64,000 bases of DNA from Echeneis naucrates (lineage: Eukaryota; Chordata; Actinopteri; Carangiformes; Echeneidae), in NCBI RefSeq assembly GCF_900963305.1, contig NC_042520.1, positions 6,544,170 to 6,608,169 on the forward strand, written 5' to 3'. The position numbers and the translations under genes are program-made. Of the stretch, positions 10,681 to 23,073 are shown in pieces. Within the stretch, counting starts at the first letter, position 1; each line of letters starts with the position of its first letter. The notes beneath the pieces were generated by a model. It did not search any database, was not told where the DNA came from, and saw only the letters and a list, made by a program, of their open reading frames with translations.

Positions 10681-12465
10681 TCACAAAGCTCTGACACCAG
10701 AGTAGATAGTCTCTTCTCGTTTCTCATTCCTTCTCTCCACTTTTCCAGCTTTCCTCCTGGTGAAGGTTGGAGCGGAGTAAGTAAGTCGGTCCTCATCTCC
10801 CTGAGAAGATATATAATGAAGAAGGTTGTGAGATTAATGACATTAAAACAAATCATATTCAGGAAGAAGATATGTTAATAACTTATCCAGTTCTGTCTTT
10901 TCTCATGTATCTTACCTGCTGACTTCTCTGATCAGTGCTGACTGTTGCAGCATCTGCAGCTGTATAGAGTGAAGACGAGAGATGGTTACACAACGGACAA
11001 ATGGAAATCAAGTCAGGTTGTCTTCAGCAAAATACTCTTTGATATTTAAGAAACTTCTACTACCTTTGGAACAATCACAAGTTTTCTTCTTCATATAAAA
11101 CAGGAAGACAGTAACAATCAGAGCTGTAGCCAAAGTACCACATAACACCAACAGAAGTGTGATGGTGCTCCGCAATTCGATTACGTTCTCTTCTGAAGTA
11201 ACTTTGGGAACAAAGAAAGAAACTTAATCATGATTTGATTGGATGATAAAATATAAATAACTACTGCATTAAATAGGATCTAAATACACTACATTCTGAA
11301 ATTACACACAAAAATACACACAATTACACAATTACCTTCAATTTCCAGTTTTTCAATCTCCAGTTTAGTCCCATTTCCAAATAAAATTTCTCCACACGTG
11401 GCCACAGCGCAGTAATGAGTCCCAGCATCAGAGGAGCTGACGTTCTTGGAGAAGACGTAATCACATTTCTGTGTGGACTCAGACTCAGGACTCTTTTTAC
11501 AATGATCTCTATTGTTTCCATGAGCGTAAATGAAACTGGGATGAGCTTCATCTGATCCAGCTCTGAACCAGTACACACTGTGATCTCCTGGACATGTTTT
11601 CTTCTCAGAGTCAAAGAGGACCGAACACTGAAGAGTCACTGAGTCTCCTGGACGGACTGGATCAGATGGAGGAAGCTGAAAGTTGGTGGTGACCTCAGGT
11701 TCTGCTCCTGACAAATATAATAAAATTATAAAAAAAAAATAATAATAATTAAAAAATTGTACCAAATTAAAGGTTTCACATCAAATTTCAGAAATTACTT
11801 TAAAAGTAGTTTAGACCTGCTCAATTTGAAAACTGCCTTCAGATCCTTTCTATCATAAGATGGCCTATTATAGGGAAAAATTGAAATGACTTGGCATGAA
11901 CTTTATATATTCTAAGTTAATGTATTTGTGTACTGTATTTTATTTACCTTTCACTGTCAGAAATTTTTCTGTTAAAAACTTAATGTCAAAATTCCTTGCT
12001 TTTACACAGTAGTACAGTCCAGTATCACTTCGCTCCATTTCTTTAATATAGAGAGAAAAAGTTCCAGGTTCTTGCTTTGTTGTGAAGCGAGGGATCTTAT
12101 TTACAAAACTGAGCTGATCTGACATGTGATTAAATGAAAATGCTCCTCCTAAGACTTCAGGAAAGCTTCCAGAAACAAGCCGGATCCAAAATAACTTGGC
12201 ATCACTGTCAACTTGGCGTTGACACGTCAATTTCACATTTTCTCCAACATCAACAGTCTTCATCTCAACGATCAGATCATCAGTGGATCCTAAAAATACA
12301 ATTATCAATAGAGATAGATTTATAAAATATCCAGATCTTAACTAATGCAAAGAGATGGATATAAAATGTAAAACATAAGACTACAGAACATGTCTAGAGA
12401 AAAGCTGACTTTCTCTACTTACGTCCCACTCTGAGTAACAGCAGAAAATGTAATATGAGCAGCAT
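10681..12465 (-). CDS. NITR gene C: V-I-TM receptor, shifted start codon
   Basis: Exons 12423-12465, 11948-12289, 11336-11707, 11064-11192, 10916-10959, 10681-10800 (349 aa). The first ATG used by the other genes is AGG here, so translation must begin at the second, giving a 14-residue leader MLLILHFLLLLRVG. V domain: KLFWIRLVSGSFPEVLGG with a four- or five-residue longer middle loop, DTGLYYCVKARNF. The J-like end is altered to FLTEKFLTV (glycine lost; C2 keeps FLTGTFLTV). The transmembrane exon begins differently (ENVIELRSTI). The tail is shorter by two codons and carries TIYSGV. No AATAAA was seen within 100 bases after the stop, unlike A and B. Intact frame; probably functional. Confidence 0.88.
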
Positions 12466-13071
12466 TTTCCTGTTAATCCATTTAAGCAGGCAGTTATTTT
12501 AGAGCCTATTTAAAATGATTTCCCTTAATATAGTCATATGAAAGGGGAGGGAACAATGTGGGGGCAAGCTGATTGGCCAGTCTCCACACTGGCGTCTCTC
12601 TGTAACCACCACAAGTGGAAATGTTATCAACCATCTTTCCAGCGTAAACACCTCACAACACAACACTAAAAACAAGCTTTTATCATGGTGGTTTCTATGA
12701 CTGACGCTGACAATTAACTCAGCAGATGACTTGAAATGATGTGAACAGTAACTGTGCAATAATCCACATTTCCCTTCAAATCTACCCAATAATTTACTGA
12801 GTAATGAGTGTATATACCACCAATACTGTATTTTGTTTTTTTTTTACAGATGGGGTTGTGTATTAGATAAATAACACAACATAGCACGTTTGCATTGTGC
12901 ATCTTTTGTGTCTGTGTTTGTGTTAAGTCACTTTCTGGAAATACTAAAATTAATGGCAGTTGCAGTTTGGTTGCCACTCAGGGTCACTGTCTCTGTCCAT
13001 GTCAATTGTCCTTCTCTAACTGAATAGAACTCATCACCATTTGCACAATACACTGCAAAGTTTTTCTGCCG
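12466..13071. other. Upstream region of NITR C
   Basis: Conserved promoter block (CCAAT on minus strand at 12572-12576), then AT-rich sequence with a T-run near 12836. No gene seen. Confidence 0.5.
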
Positions 13072-13757
13072 GGGCCCCCTTTGGTTGATCAGAATACTTT
13101 ACCCCCCCGATACACAGACACTGGCACGATGGGGAAGCTAACAGCTTTCACAGATTCTCTGAAAAAGGTGTTAACTGCTGGTGCTGCTGGTTCAGAGACC
13201 ATCGGATGGGACTCAAATCCAAACAAGAGATTGTTAACGCTGTTTCAACTGTTTACTCACACAGGTAGTTTAATGATGGTCTGATGGACGTGACATCAGG
13301 ATGCATTATGGGAAGAAGACAAGCTGGTGGAGTCAGTTCGATGAGTTAAGACGACTTTGACCCCGTCCAGCGTCTAGCAACTTCCATAAAATGATGGACC
13401 TGTTTGGAGGAAAATATTACTTTCTGCACTAACCCAAAACAGGTTTTAGATTTAATTTTCCTGAACCTTCCACCCCAGTCTAACACATTCTTACTTGTCT
13501 TTTGAAAGAAACAAGAAATTGTCAAGTATAATAAAACTGCAGTAAAATATCATTTCACTAACTCTTCATTAAGGCCTGATGTTGTGAAATTCCTAATCCA
13601 TCAGGACACTTCCAGTCATTTCTTATTAAATAATGAATAAATTAGATTTATGACGGTGGATAAATATCATCCACTCCTTGCCAGCAAATAAACTTAACAT
13701 TCTTACAGATCTCTCCATGGGATGTTACTGTTTTATAAAAAACAAAATGGTCAGCTC
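13072..13757. other. Segment of about 690 bp present only in the first copy
   Basis: Flanking sequence is continuous in the second copy at about 39765 (ttttctgcca then ccagtgacagtatgaagg). So these bases were either inserted here or lost there. It starts with GGGGCCCCCTTTGG and has no convincing terminal inverted repeat or target duplication. No protein homology was recognised. Confidence 0.55.
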
Positions 13758-15170
13758 TCCAGTGACAGTATGAAGGAAGAAAAGAGTCAATTCTGACCGT
13801 TGAACATTTAAACCATCCTGTTTGGTTTTGTTTGTTTGTGTTTTGTTTTTTATCATTTTTTAATGACTGTGTGTTTTGATTTCAAATTTAACACATATTT
13901 CTTTCTGATATCGATCCTGTTATATCTCATATTAGATAGTTTACAGATTAGTATTTTATTATTTGTCGGGGTGTATCGATTTGTCGTTGCATTGATTTAT
14001 ATTCCTGCGATCAAACAACACCGATCGGCGCTCGTCATGTCGACGTTTATAGATCTAAAATTGAATTGAAAGGTAAATAAACAGTTTTATTTAATTTATC
14101 ACTTTGTATTTCAATACTTAAAATTGTATACTTAGGTGCATATTATAATATTTTTTCCCATTGAAACAATAATTTCAAAAAGAAGGCATTTCACTAAGTG
14201 TCTCTTTTTTCATTTTTCATGTTTCTTCTTCTTCTTCTTCTTCTTCTTCGAAGACCGGAAGCCAATTATATCATCGGACCGCACACTTCCGATGTGGCTG
14301 TTTTATGTATTTTAAAATGTTTTTGTTTTTTTTTTATTATTTGTATTTGTTGTTTTATCAAATAACGACGTCTTTTTATGCTATAACGGATTTTTTTAAT
14401 CTACATAACATCTTCCTCGGCACTAACCTTAGCACTTTATTCTAGTAAATAAACACTAAAGCTTACTTTTAGTTTACTCTGACGCTAATTAATATTTTTT
14501 ATATATTTAAATAGATCATTACTAATTAATTTATCATTTTTATTCCTTTACAGAAATGCAGTTGAGTCACTTCAGTTACACATCAAACTGACAGACTTTT
14601 ATTTTGACATGCCAACCAACCAAACATCGGTGGGTGAAAATTTCCGTGTTTGCTTTTTTAAACACTTTTTCAGGACTGCAAAAGAAATTGCTGTAAGTTT
14701 GGCAGTTAGTTATTGAGTTTAAGAACGTATAAATATCCTCGAGTGAGTTTAAATGAGCTGTGTTTTATTTAAAAATAATTTCTTTCCAGCCGTTAGCTAG
14801 TAACGGTGTTAGCTTAGCATCATTCCGCGTTAGCGCAGCATTTAACTTAAAGGTGGCTGTCACTTCATGAACTGAGCTTTACTCTGTTTTACTGCTGACA
14901 TTTGATACGGAAAGTCGGGAGACTTTTTTGTTTCCAATTAATTTAACTTTTATTTGTAGTTTTTCTTTTCCACCTTTGGTTTAAAACTGAATCATAGAAA
15001 CCGAGTTCGTCTTGTTTATCTGCGTCTTCAAACAGTTTAAAACACGAAGTGACAACAACACATTATTGATGAATGACATTAATCCTCAGTTAACTTATAC
15101 AGGAAATGTATATGGATATAATTGCTTTGCCCAAGAAGATGAGCAGCAATACAAATAAATATACACACAC
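13758..15170. repeat. Distal end of the large duplication, first copy
   Basis: Matches about 39765-41135. Holds a (CTT)n run at 14226-14250 that is contracted in the second copy, AT-rich sequence, and GTTAGCTTAGCAT at about 14810. The match ends near 15170, the right boundary of the duplication. No gene recognised. Confidence 0.7.
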
Positions 15171-15760
15171 ATACAATGTATTTATATATAAACAGACAGA
15201 CGCCTTCACAAAACTGCTGTGTTGATACAGCAGGATCAAATAACTTCAAATAACCTCCAGCCTGTAATTTAAAAGCCGGACAGCCTAAAATTATGTATAT
15301 CAAAACGTTACAACTTATCTAGTTTTTCTTCTTTTTTTTCATCATTGTCATGGGCTTTATGGTTTGTGTGCAAAAAATGATCTTAACACAACAAGTAGAG
15401 TTTGTGTTCATGGAGGTGGTAAATGGATGTTGTGAGCCAGAAGTTTCCAAAGGCATTTCTTCACCAGCTGCTGAATCGCCACCTGTCACCATGATGTTGT
15501 CTGCAATTTGGATAACAACACCTTTTGGAGAATGTGTTTTAACAAATGTCTACAACAAATTCATCTCCTGCACAGAAACATGCCAACCTCATGAAAGAGA
15601 AAAATGAGTTGAATAAGCATTTTCCATTTATTTGAACAGCACATTCGACAAATACTTGAATGCTGGTAGAAATAAAGGAAAGGCCCTAATCAAATTCCTG
15701 GTTTGGTTTCAGGAGAGGAGAATTTCCCAGAGATGATAGTGGAACTCCAGAGGAGCCCAA
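15171..15760. other. Unassigned unique sequence
   Basis: An 85-codon open frame at 15350-15607 has no recognisable homology or splice context and is not called as a gene. Nothing else seen. Confidence 0.4.
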
Positions 15761-15764
15761 CACC

Positions 15765-16000
15765 ACCCACCTTCCTCACCCTGTGTGCACCCTCCCCTGT
15801 GGTCATTGTGGAGAACCTCTGCTTCCTGGACGCCATCATCACACAGGAACATAAGCGCTCTCATCCAGGACGCTCAGCATAACAGAAACAGCTGAAATAT
15901 TTCAACCTGCCAAGGTCAATAATAGTGAACCTCCGAACCGCCATCGATGAGTCCATCCTCCGCTGCCGCCTCGTACACAGATATCAGACTACAGCGTTAA
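15765..16000 (+). pseudogene. Degenerate LINE reverse-transcriptase C-terminal relic
   Basis: Forward translations give ENLCFLDAIITQEH followed, in another frame, by KYFNLPRSIIVNLRTAIDES. This resembles the end of fish LINE ORF2 proteins (LGT.I..DL.W...FL..L..FN.P......F....IES.L). Frame-broken, short, low confidence. Confidence 0.4.
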
Positions 16001-16199
16001 TTCTGATGAGACAGTGATTCCTCTAGGCCCGAAGGTGAGCAGTAAAGATTTGCTTTGTACATATTAATATTTTTCCATTATATTTTTTATATTTATATTT
16101 TGTATTATTTGATTAATATTTTAGTAATACCTCCAGTACTTCCTTACCTTCTCACTACACTACAACAATGAACTTTGAATTGAATTTATTTTGAAGAAC

Positions 16200-16960
16200 T
16201 TTTCAAAATGACTTGTCAAAATTCATCAAAAAACAATGACATCGTACAAAAACCCGAAAAAAGGAATCAGAATCATAATATATTTTAATGACAACAATAT
16301 ATAATACAATAGAACTGAACAATAAGGAGTTTTTGTCACTGCAGTGAATCTTCCTGGGCTGGTGGAAGAGCATTTCCAGCACCTCTTCATGTGGGAAGTC
16401 TGAAACTTCTGTCCCATTTATTGAGATCTGCAGGCAGGCTGCTAGATGGTCCCCTTGCAGTCTGTTGTGGATGTTTGTCTTGACCTGCAAAGACATGAAC
16501 TGTTAGGCTTTCATAGTCGTAGCTGATGGCTTTAAATAGTGATAGCATAGCTGCAAATCCTATTGCAAAAAGTATTTATTACCCCGTTCATGTTTGAGGA
16601 GTCCCTCTCACAGTTTACACTGCTGACTGGGATGGAAGCCAGCAGGCTCATAGTTGGGGACAAGACACCAAACTCCTCTATTTTGAGGACAATTCAGATA
16701 GTATGGCCAACTGTGTCTGAAAATGTTCAAAATTATATCAGCAACAGTGTTAGTTAGTGTTCTTGATAATGTCATGTGAAAACACATTTTTAAGTTACCT
16801 TAAGTGGACCAGAGACCATTTGCTCCTGGAAGGATTTCCATTCTTCAAGGACAGTGCCAAAATCGGCACGGGAACAAAACTTCTCCATCGGTATCCTCAG
16901 TTTTGTGTGTTCAGTGTTGTCAGGGAGTGTAGCTGCTTGTAGACTGTCCCAAATGCTATC
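16200..16960 (-). pseudogene. hAT-type (ZNF862-like) transposase relic with introns
   Basis: Minus-strand pieces in collinear order: GTVLEEWKSFQEQM near 16810-16855; ASIPVSSVNCER near 16600-16640, matching the hAT dimerisation motif (P.SS..ERDFS); then NIHNRLQGDHLAACLQIS near 16410-16475. Each piece is separated by short non-coding gaps, suggesting an intron-containing domesticated or decaying hAT gene similar to ZNF862/ZMYM-like host proteins. Only the C-terminal part is seen. Whether it is expressed cannot be told from here. Confidence 0.5.
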
Positions 16961-16977
16961 TATCTATCTATCTTTTA
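16958..16977 (+). repeat. (CTAT)n microsatellite
   Basis: Short tandem run of ctat units. Confidence 0.8.
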
Positions 16978-16999
16978 TTTATGTAATGTATGTATTGAA

Positions 17000-19340
17000 T
17001 GACTTGGTTAATTACTTACCAATATCAGTCTTGTACAGCCAGGTGGAATATTTCCCCTCTGACAGCCAAGCTGGGTCACAGCCTGACATGCAGTGGTTAG
17101 CAGACTTTAGCAGGAGAGCTGCTCTGGCTGCTACTACCAGAGGAGCGACTGGTGTTGCCATCGTCGCCCTGTGAGCGTTTAAAAAACGCTGATATTTTGC
17201 TTTGCTTTTCTTGTGATTGTTTTTTTCCCTCGCTGGAGGGAGTCTGTGTATAAAGGCAGCGCTACACCATGTGTGATACAAAGGGCAGAGGAGAACAGTG
17301 CGAATATGGAGAGACAGAAATTGCATTCTGCATTCTTAACACACTTTCAGCTGCATGCACAAGAATTTTGACGTTTCTGGGTGCTCCGGTTTTATCATAG
17401 TTACTGAAAATGTGTCGGACTGTCGGAGACGACAGCAAGACAACAAGCGGCATCACGTCAACAACAAAGGGACTGTAAACATATGTGTACTATCTTTACC
17501 CCGTTTCTTTCACCTCCAAAAAATCGTTTACTCTCACAGAAACACCAAAGTGCAGAAATGGAGTTTATTTCCCGATAAAGGTTTCAACAAGCCTGCTCAC
17601 CAAAAACAAAAAAAGTTTTCTGTCTCTGTGAGGTATGAACATTCTTCGATCAAACCCCGACTAAAATGCCGAATAAAACCACAAGCTTGGCCTCATTTTA
17701 AAGCCGAAGATGGGCCCAACAATGATCCGTGGTTCAATTTTATCCATCGTGTCCTGTTAATCGGACATTTTGTCTTTTTTTCCCCTCTGGGCGAACGCAA
17801 ATTTAAAGGTCCGTCAAACTGTGCATCTACTACGCGCAGGCAGCGTCTCCTGTCAATCAAAGTCACAATGAAAACAATATTTCCCTCCAATAGCAGAGGC
17901 CCTGAGGTTTCCACAGACGTATAACAATCCCTGATTGGGCCGTTTGTCCCCCCAAATAAGGGCTGCGTAACGGGACCAGAGCTGCACGGGACAAACAGGC
18001 AGTGACGCACTCACGTCATGACGCACCTGGTGATGTCCCGGATGTCCCTTTAACTCGGTGTTTACTCGGTGTTGACTCAGATTTTACCGTCGTTTTTGTT
18101 ACTGTTGTGGAGACGTTTGACTCTTTTTTACACCAACATGGAGAATATGGCGTTTACACTGACGGAGCTGCTGCAAATGTTGTACAGTAAGGATGAAAAG
18201 GACGGCGACGTCTACGACGGCCGCCTGCAGCCAGCTGGTCCCTTTGTTTACTCTACGCTCTACGCTGTTTTTACTGCCCCAAGTTTTAATGTAATTATGA
18301 AATTTCTAATAAAAGACAGTACAGTAAATTTCATAACTTAATTTTTCAAAGGTCTTTGTTTATTTCAGCCATCCCTGATAGTCGTGTGTTTACGTCTGGA
18401 GTCATAAAGCTTCAAAATAACAACATAAAACAGGCAAAAATAGGTCAAATTCGCGTTTGGATAGGTCTTGGACACCATATATTCAGCCCTATAAATGCAA
18501 TTTTCAAATGAAATTTTACTTTTGTAACTGGTGTTCCTAAAAGCAGACATGTCTGTGATTGGCCCCAAAAAGTTATCAGTTGAAAAAATTTTTGTGTATA
18601 TCTGTGAAATCTCGCAGTGTGAATTTTAGCCAAAATGGACCATTTTGGATAGGTTTGGCACACTGGAGATCGCCAAGGAGCACTGTTTGGTAAAAACTCT
18701 ATAGTTCCTCAGTAGTTTTACCTATCAACCTAAAATTTGGTACACTTGTGGACAGGGAGTGTGTGTACCATATATGTAAAATTCATAGTGAACATTTTGA
18801 GATATCACAGTTTTCACAAAAAATTTCTTACCCGTTTTTTATTTTTCCAAAAAATATAGTTTTTCAAATGGCCCTATCTTTTAGGGAATGACTCAATTCA
18901 ATATTTTAAATTCAATGGCTGTAAAGGTACAGATGTCTTCTTTCATTTAAGCCAACAGCCATTGTTCTGGGATTAGTACATCTGAAGTTATAAAACTTTA
19001 TTTGAAGTGCCAAAAAGGGCCTCTGCGCAAAGGTGCTATCAGAAAATTAACCTTAAATGACGTCTGTTGGGATCTTGCGCTATATAGAAAATTAAGTTAT
19101 ACAAAATTAACTTGACCTTCTAGGGGGGGCAGGAGGTGCCGTTGGGAGGACGAAGGGCCGCCCTAATATAATGGTAGGGGAAACACTGAGGAGGCTGCCA
19201 CCGATACAACTGTATCTCTAACTTGTCAGATCGAATATCCGGTCATATCGGTTCACAACCCTAACATGTAGAAGAACTGCAGCCTCTGTTGTTGTAAAGG
19301 TAAACGGCTGAGTTCAGGCAGACTACAAAGCTGTAGGATT
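17000..19340. other. Unique region, CpG-rich core then AT-rich; no gene confirmed
   Basis: Between about 17550 and 18260 the sequence is richer in CG dinucleotides than its surroundings, with cacgtcatgacgca at 18012-18025 (CRE-like). A start MENMAFTLTELLQMLYS at 18139 is followed by a donor-like cagtaagg. This could be a promoter with a first exon, or part of a mobile element. No downstream exon was found. From 18340 to 19100 the sequence is AT-rich and resembles a dispersed non-coding repeat, not identified. Confidence 0.3.
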
Positions 19341-19342
19341 AC

Positions 19343-19890
19343 AGGGTCCCTGTGGGTCCTTCAAAAGTCTTCAAATGTCTTCAATTAAAATCCGGGTAAT
19401 TAAGGCCTTAAAATGTCTTAAATTCACCATAAATCTGCTATAGGTATTACATTTTTTAGTGGAATTTAATGCAAATAGGAAAGTACAGTGGCTGACCGTA
19501 AAACGTAGTGTGTCTTTGATTAACTTTGTACTAAGACCGTATAGTAAATGAGAGACTCCGTGACTAATAGCTGTTACAGTAAGTCAGCGACAGACTGACG
19601 TCTGACTGTGTGCCGCCATTACACGCCATGGTTGTCGAAGTGAGCGGTTCAACATGCAGCCATGGGGAAGTGCAGATTTAACAACAAATGGATGGAAGGG
19701 TCTCAAAGCCGTCGAGTCACATATGAAAGGAGCAAAGCACTAGCAGTACGTGGCAGCAGCTCGCCACAGCAGGGCCAGGTTTAAATTGTCAGGAAAAAAA
19801 CTAATAAATAAATAAAAAAAATATATTTTAACAAATATTCTATTTGTTGAGGTCTTAAAAAGGTCTTAAAAAGCATTAACTTTTACTCTA
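19343..19890 (+). mobile_element. Deleted hAT DNA transposon
   Basis: Starts with cagggtccctgtgggtcctt and has repeated gtcttaaa motifs at both ends (19370-19440, 19850-19880), as in a common fish hAT non-autonomous family. Inside, around 19660-19740, it keeps a decayed transposase start (MGKCRFNNKWMEG, then KAVESHMKGAKH in another frame), matching the usual N-terminus of these hAT proteins. The right terminal repeat was not found. Clearly non-autonomous. Confidence 0.55.
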
Positions 19891-20057
19891 TAATGGTGAA
19901 AAAATCATTAGTTGGATTACTGCTGGAAGACCTTGACTAGGTCTGAAGCTGTTTAGGTAAACTGTCTGAGTACTGAGAAAGGAGAAGCTGGACTGTGTGC
20001 AAAGAGGTCAAGCCACTGACCCCAGGAAAGACATAATCTGGGACTGAAGGAGTGCTG

Positions 20058-20757
20058 GTGTCATGATTTGTCCTCCATACATACCTGCCTGCAGTAGTTT
20101 TCCACTCACCTCTCCCCTGCTCACCCCATCTACCAGACACATCCACCTCGTCAGTCACTCCATTCACCTGTTCACTCAGCTGCAGCTCCGCAGCAATCAC
20201 GCCATGTTAAAAGCTCCACTCTCCTCCACGCTCACTGCCAGATTGTTCTTTGTACCCATGCAAGACTTTCCAGTATTATTCCTTTGTCTGATCTCCCGTT
20301 TCTGGCCCTGCCTGCTCCCGACCTACTCGCCTTGTCTCTGCCCTGGTAACTACTTCAGCCCTCCTGTTTGTGACCACGACTCTGCCTTGCTCCTTCCTGG
20401 TTTCTGTCTGCCTGCTCAATGGGCTGCTCTGAGTCCTCCACCTCCAGTGCTGCAGTGTGTGATTTCTCCTGGTCTCTCCATTGATCATCGCTGGGACAGT
20501 ATCCTCGTGAGCATTTCTTGTGTCAAATTGCCTGCTGGTTCTTCGGTCCTCTGCCTGTTTCCGACCTGCCCTGTGCCTGGTACTGCTGCCTCATCAACAG
20601 CTTCATTCTGGGCTCTCGGACCCCCCCCCCCCAAGCTCCTTAAGGACTGCCATTTCCCCTTTGAACTGAACTGTGCTTATTTACCTGCTTCTGCTGGCAA
20701 TAAAAGTCATTACTAATCTACCTGGTCTTGTTGGTGCTGCTTTTGGGTCCAAACCTC
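20058..20757 (+). mobile_element. Probable solo LTR of a Ty3/Gypsy element
   Basis: Begins TGTCATGATTTGTC, is rich in cctgcctg motifs, has AATAAA at 20699-20704, and ends shortly after cttttgggtcc, a pattern common to fish Gypsy LTRs. No internal coding region is present and no clear target-site duplication was found. The 217-codon open frame across it is not a gene. Confidence 0.4.
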
Positions 20758-22023
20758 ACCCATGAGAGATGGTCGACATAGCTGGAGGAGCTTTTCCGAT
20801 CTCTGATATGGACAGGGCATCAGGAGCATCTTCAGCATTTTCAGGAGAAAATCTGGATTTAAATTACTGACAGGTGGGATGTCCAAATGGATTCCATGGG
20901 GCAGCAGAGGCATGTTTTCTTGTACTTCAGGTGGAGGACTAAAAGTCATAGTTTCATTTTATCGTTTCTGAGACAGGGTTTTGCTTGGACTCCAGGTGGG
21001 GCTTTGTCAGCACTGACCCCGGACTGCACAGTAGTCAGGAAGTGGGAGGACTGATGTTTGCTTTCTTCAGACAGAACCATTGATGGTCCCTTTTCACTCT
21101 GTCCTGCTGAGGTCAGTTGGCATTGCTGAGAGTTACCCACAACAACCCCATGCAGCAAAAACCACATCAAGTTAAAAACCCGGGCAAACTACAGCCAATT
21201 GGTTGGTCCACCATTTTAAGTGCCTATACATACGAATATCTGAGAAAGACACGATGTCTATTTATGCCAAGACAATTTTTTTTTTTTTTGTGAATGAAAA
21301 TAGAGACTATGATAATCAAACAGTCCCCATTGAATTGCCTTTCATCGTTTGTACGTAGTGACCACCCAGCAACAGCAGCGACCTCAAAAAGCTCAGACTA
21401 CTGAAAGGTGACTTCTACATTGACCACATGTTCAAAACGGCATTTTGAGTTTAGTCCATTTGATTTATAGCACAGCTTAGCGTTTGGTGTCTGTTCTGGT
21501 TAAAAAGTCAGTACAGTTTTAAAAACAGATCAGCAGAGGCTGAAGTTGTGTGATGTTGCAATACAGCTGTAGAGCTAGAAATGTAATAAGGACTGATAAA
21601 ATGATGAAAGCGACTGAGGAACAGAGAGGGGGAGCGTACGCACCGTCACGGTTATATCTGGATGATTCCATAATCAGTTTCTTAAGTTTAATCAGACAAA
21701 ACTGATAGAATTAACATGTTTGAACATTTGTTTTCAAAAAATGTTTTAACATTACGTACTAATGTGTTATTTTTTTTCCCGAGACCCTGCTGTGGGGGGG
21801 GGGGCAAAACACTTTAAGGAAGATTTACCAGAGGCCATTGACAGGGTGTCTCTCCTTGTCCCAAGTGTCAATAAGCAGCTACCGCTCAAGGGCAAAGCAC
21901 AAACCACATCCTGCTGCATCCCTCAGCTCTGAGGGATTTATCTGTATTAGTTCTCTGTGACATGAAGTCTTGCATTTCTGTGGCAAGTCACACAATGTGT
22001 CTGATCACACAATAGCAACTTTA
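20758..22023. other. Unassigned sequence
   Basis: Contains a T-run (21272-21288), a G-run (21793-21804) and otherwise ordinary unique sequence. No gene or repeat family recognised. Confidence 0.4.
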
Positions 22024-22122
22024 GGCCAGGTAATCGTGGCTGTGCCTGCCTTAGGTCGTCCCCAGGATTTACAGGGGGGATCTTACCCGTCATAGGCGAA
22101 CCAGTCTTCCATACCTGCCTGC
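22024..22122 (+). ncRNA. Possible structured RNA, copy 1 of a tandem pair
   Basis: About 98 bp, roughly 85% identical to copy 2 at 22206. Its ends can pair (AGGTA with TACCT, with GGC/GCC outside). An internal CCT-gcctt-AGG hairpin is possible, and a TTTTT run follows at 22127. It resembles no RNA family I can name. It could equally be a decayed SINE or small-RNA pseudogene. Confidence 0.3.
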
Positions 22123-22205
22123 CTTGTTTTTCTGTCACACCATGTCCTGAGACACAAGTCACAGTGTTTTTTCCGCCGCTCTGTGCCTGCTCACAGTGGC
22201 GGTGA

Positions 22206-22303
22206 GGTCAAGTAATCGTGGCTGTACCTGCCTTAGGTTGTCCCGAGGTTTCGCAGGGGGATCTTACCCGTCATAGGTGAAACAGTCTTCCATACTTGAC
22301 CTT
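22206..22303 (+). ncRNA. Possible structured RNA, copy 2 of a tandem pair
   Basis: Ends form a perfect nine-base inverted repeat (GGTCAAGTA and TACTTGACC), directly followed by TTTTT, which is a Pol III-type terminator. Relative to copy 1, a G-to-A change on the 5' arm is matched by C-to-T on the 3' arm, so pairing is kept. The hairpin ACCT-gcctt-AGGT is also conserved. No A/B box or clear TATA/PSE was identified upstream. Confidence 0.35.
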
Positions 22304-22980
22304 TTTCTAAAGAGTGGCAAGACTCCATTTGTTTTTGTTTTTGTTTTAACAGATGGGAATGGATGAACACCATTCCAGCTTTAAAGAGGATGTGAACATG
22401 CCTGCCCTGATCGGTGCCGAATCAACACTCAGAACAACAATCAGGATTCTACCCAGTCGCCTCATTTATCTTCCCCATTAACTAAAAGGTCAGCATCTGC
22501 CCAGAATGAATGAATGAATGAGAGACCGACAAGATAACTAGTTTTGTTGGTCTGTGTGACGGCCATCTGAAAGGGAGAAGGAGCTGTTCAGCCTCCAATT
22601 TGGAAGACAACACCTGCCACACTCAGTGGACCAAACTGTGTGTGTCTTTTTCCAGAAGGCGTAGGAAACCTGTAGGCCCCACATTAAGAGGCTGGATTAG
22701 GTTTAGGTTTAATTTAGGTGAAATTAAGAGTTAGGCCAGGTTGGTTTAAATTCTGTCACAAAAATCAGGTAAGGTTAGTGAAGATTAGCCTTAAATAAAC
22801 TAAATCAGCCTCTGCTGAGCTGAGCTGGTCTGGTTCATTAGTAGTGGTTATGTTCACAATATTACATCGCAAAACAATCCGACTGATTATGAACTTCTTC
22901 TGGTTAGCAGTGACACCTCGGGGTCACATGGCCCCCGGCGTGTGTGAGGGTTACACCACCTGTGGAGGGTTCTCCACTAA
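22304..22980. other. Unassigned sequence downstream of the charged-repeat gene
   Basis: A short (gttttt)n run at 22330 and (gaat)n at 22506. No gene seen. Confidence 0.4.
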
Positions 22981-23073
22981 TTTATTTTAAGGTTGCATTG
23001 TGGGGCTCCTGTAAAAAAAAAATCCAGGAACGCAAATAATAAAAAAACATATTTTTAGAGATTTAAACTTACT

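Noticed and set aside
17355-17924. 189-codon plus-strand frame in CpG-rich unique sequence
   Set aside because: No recognisable domain, no Kozak or splice support; could be part of an unidentified mobile element.
20063-20716. 217-codon Pro/Ser/Leu-rich frame
   Set aside because: Lies within a probable solo LTR and has low-complexity composition typical of such LTRs.
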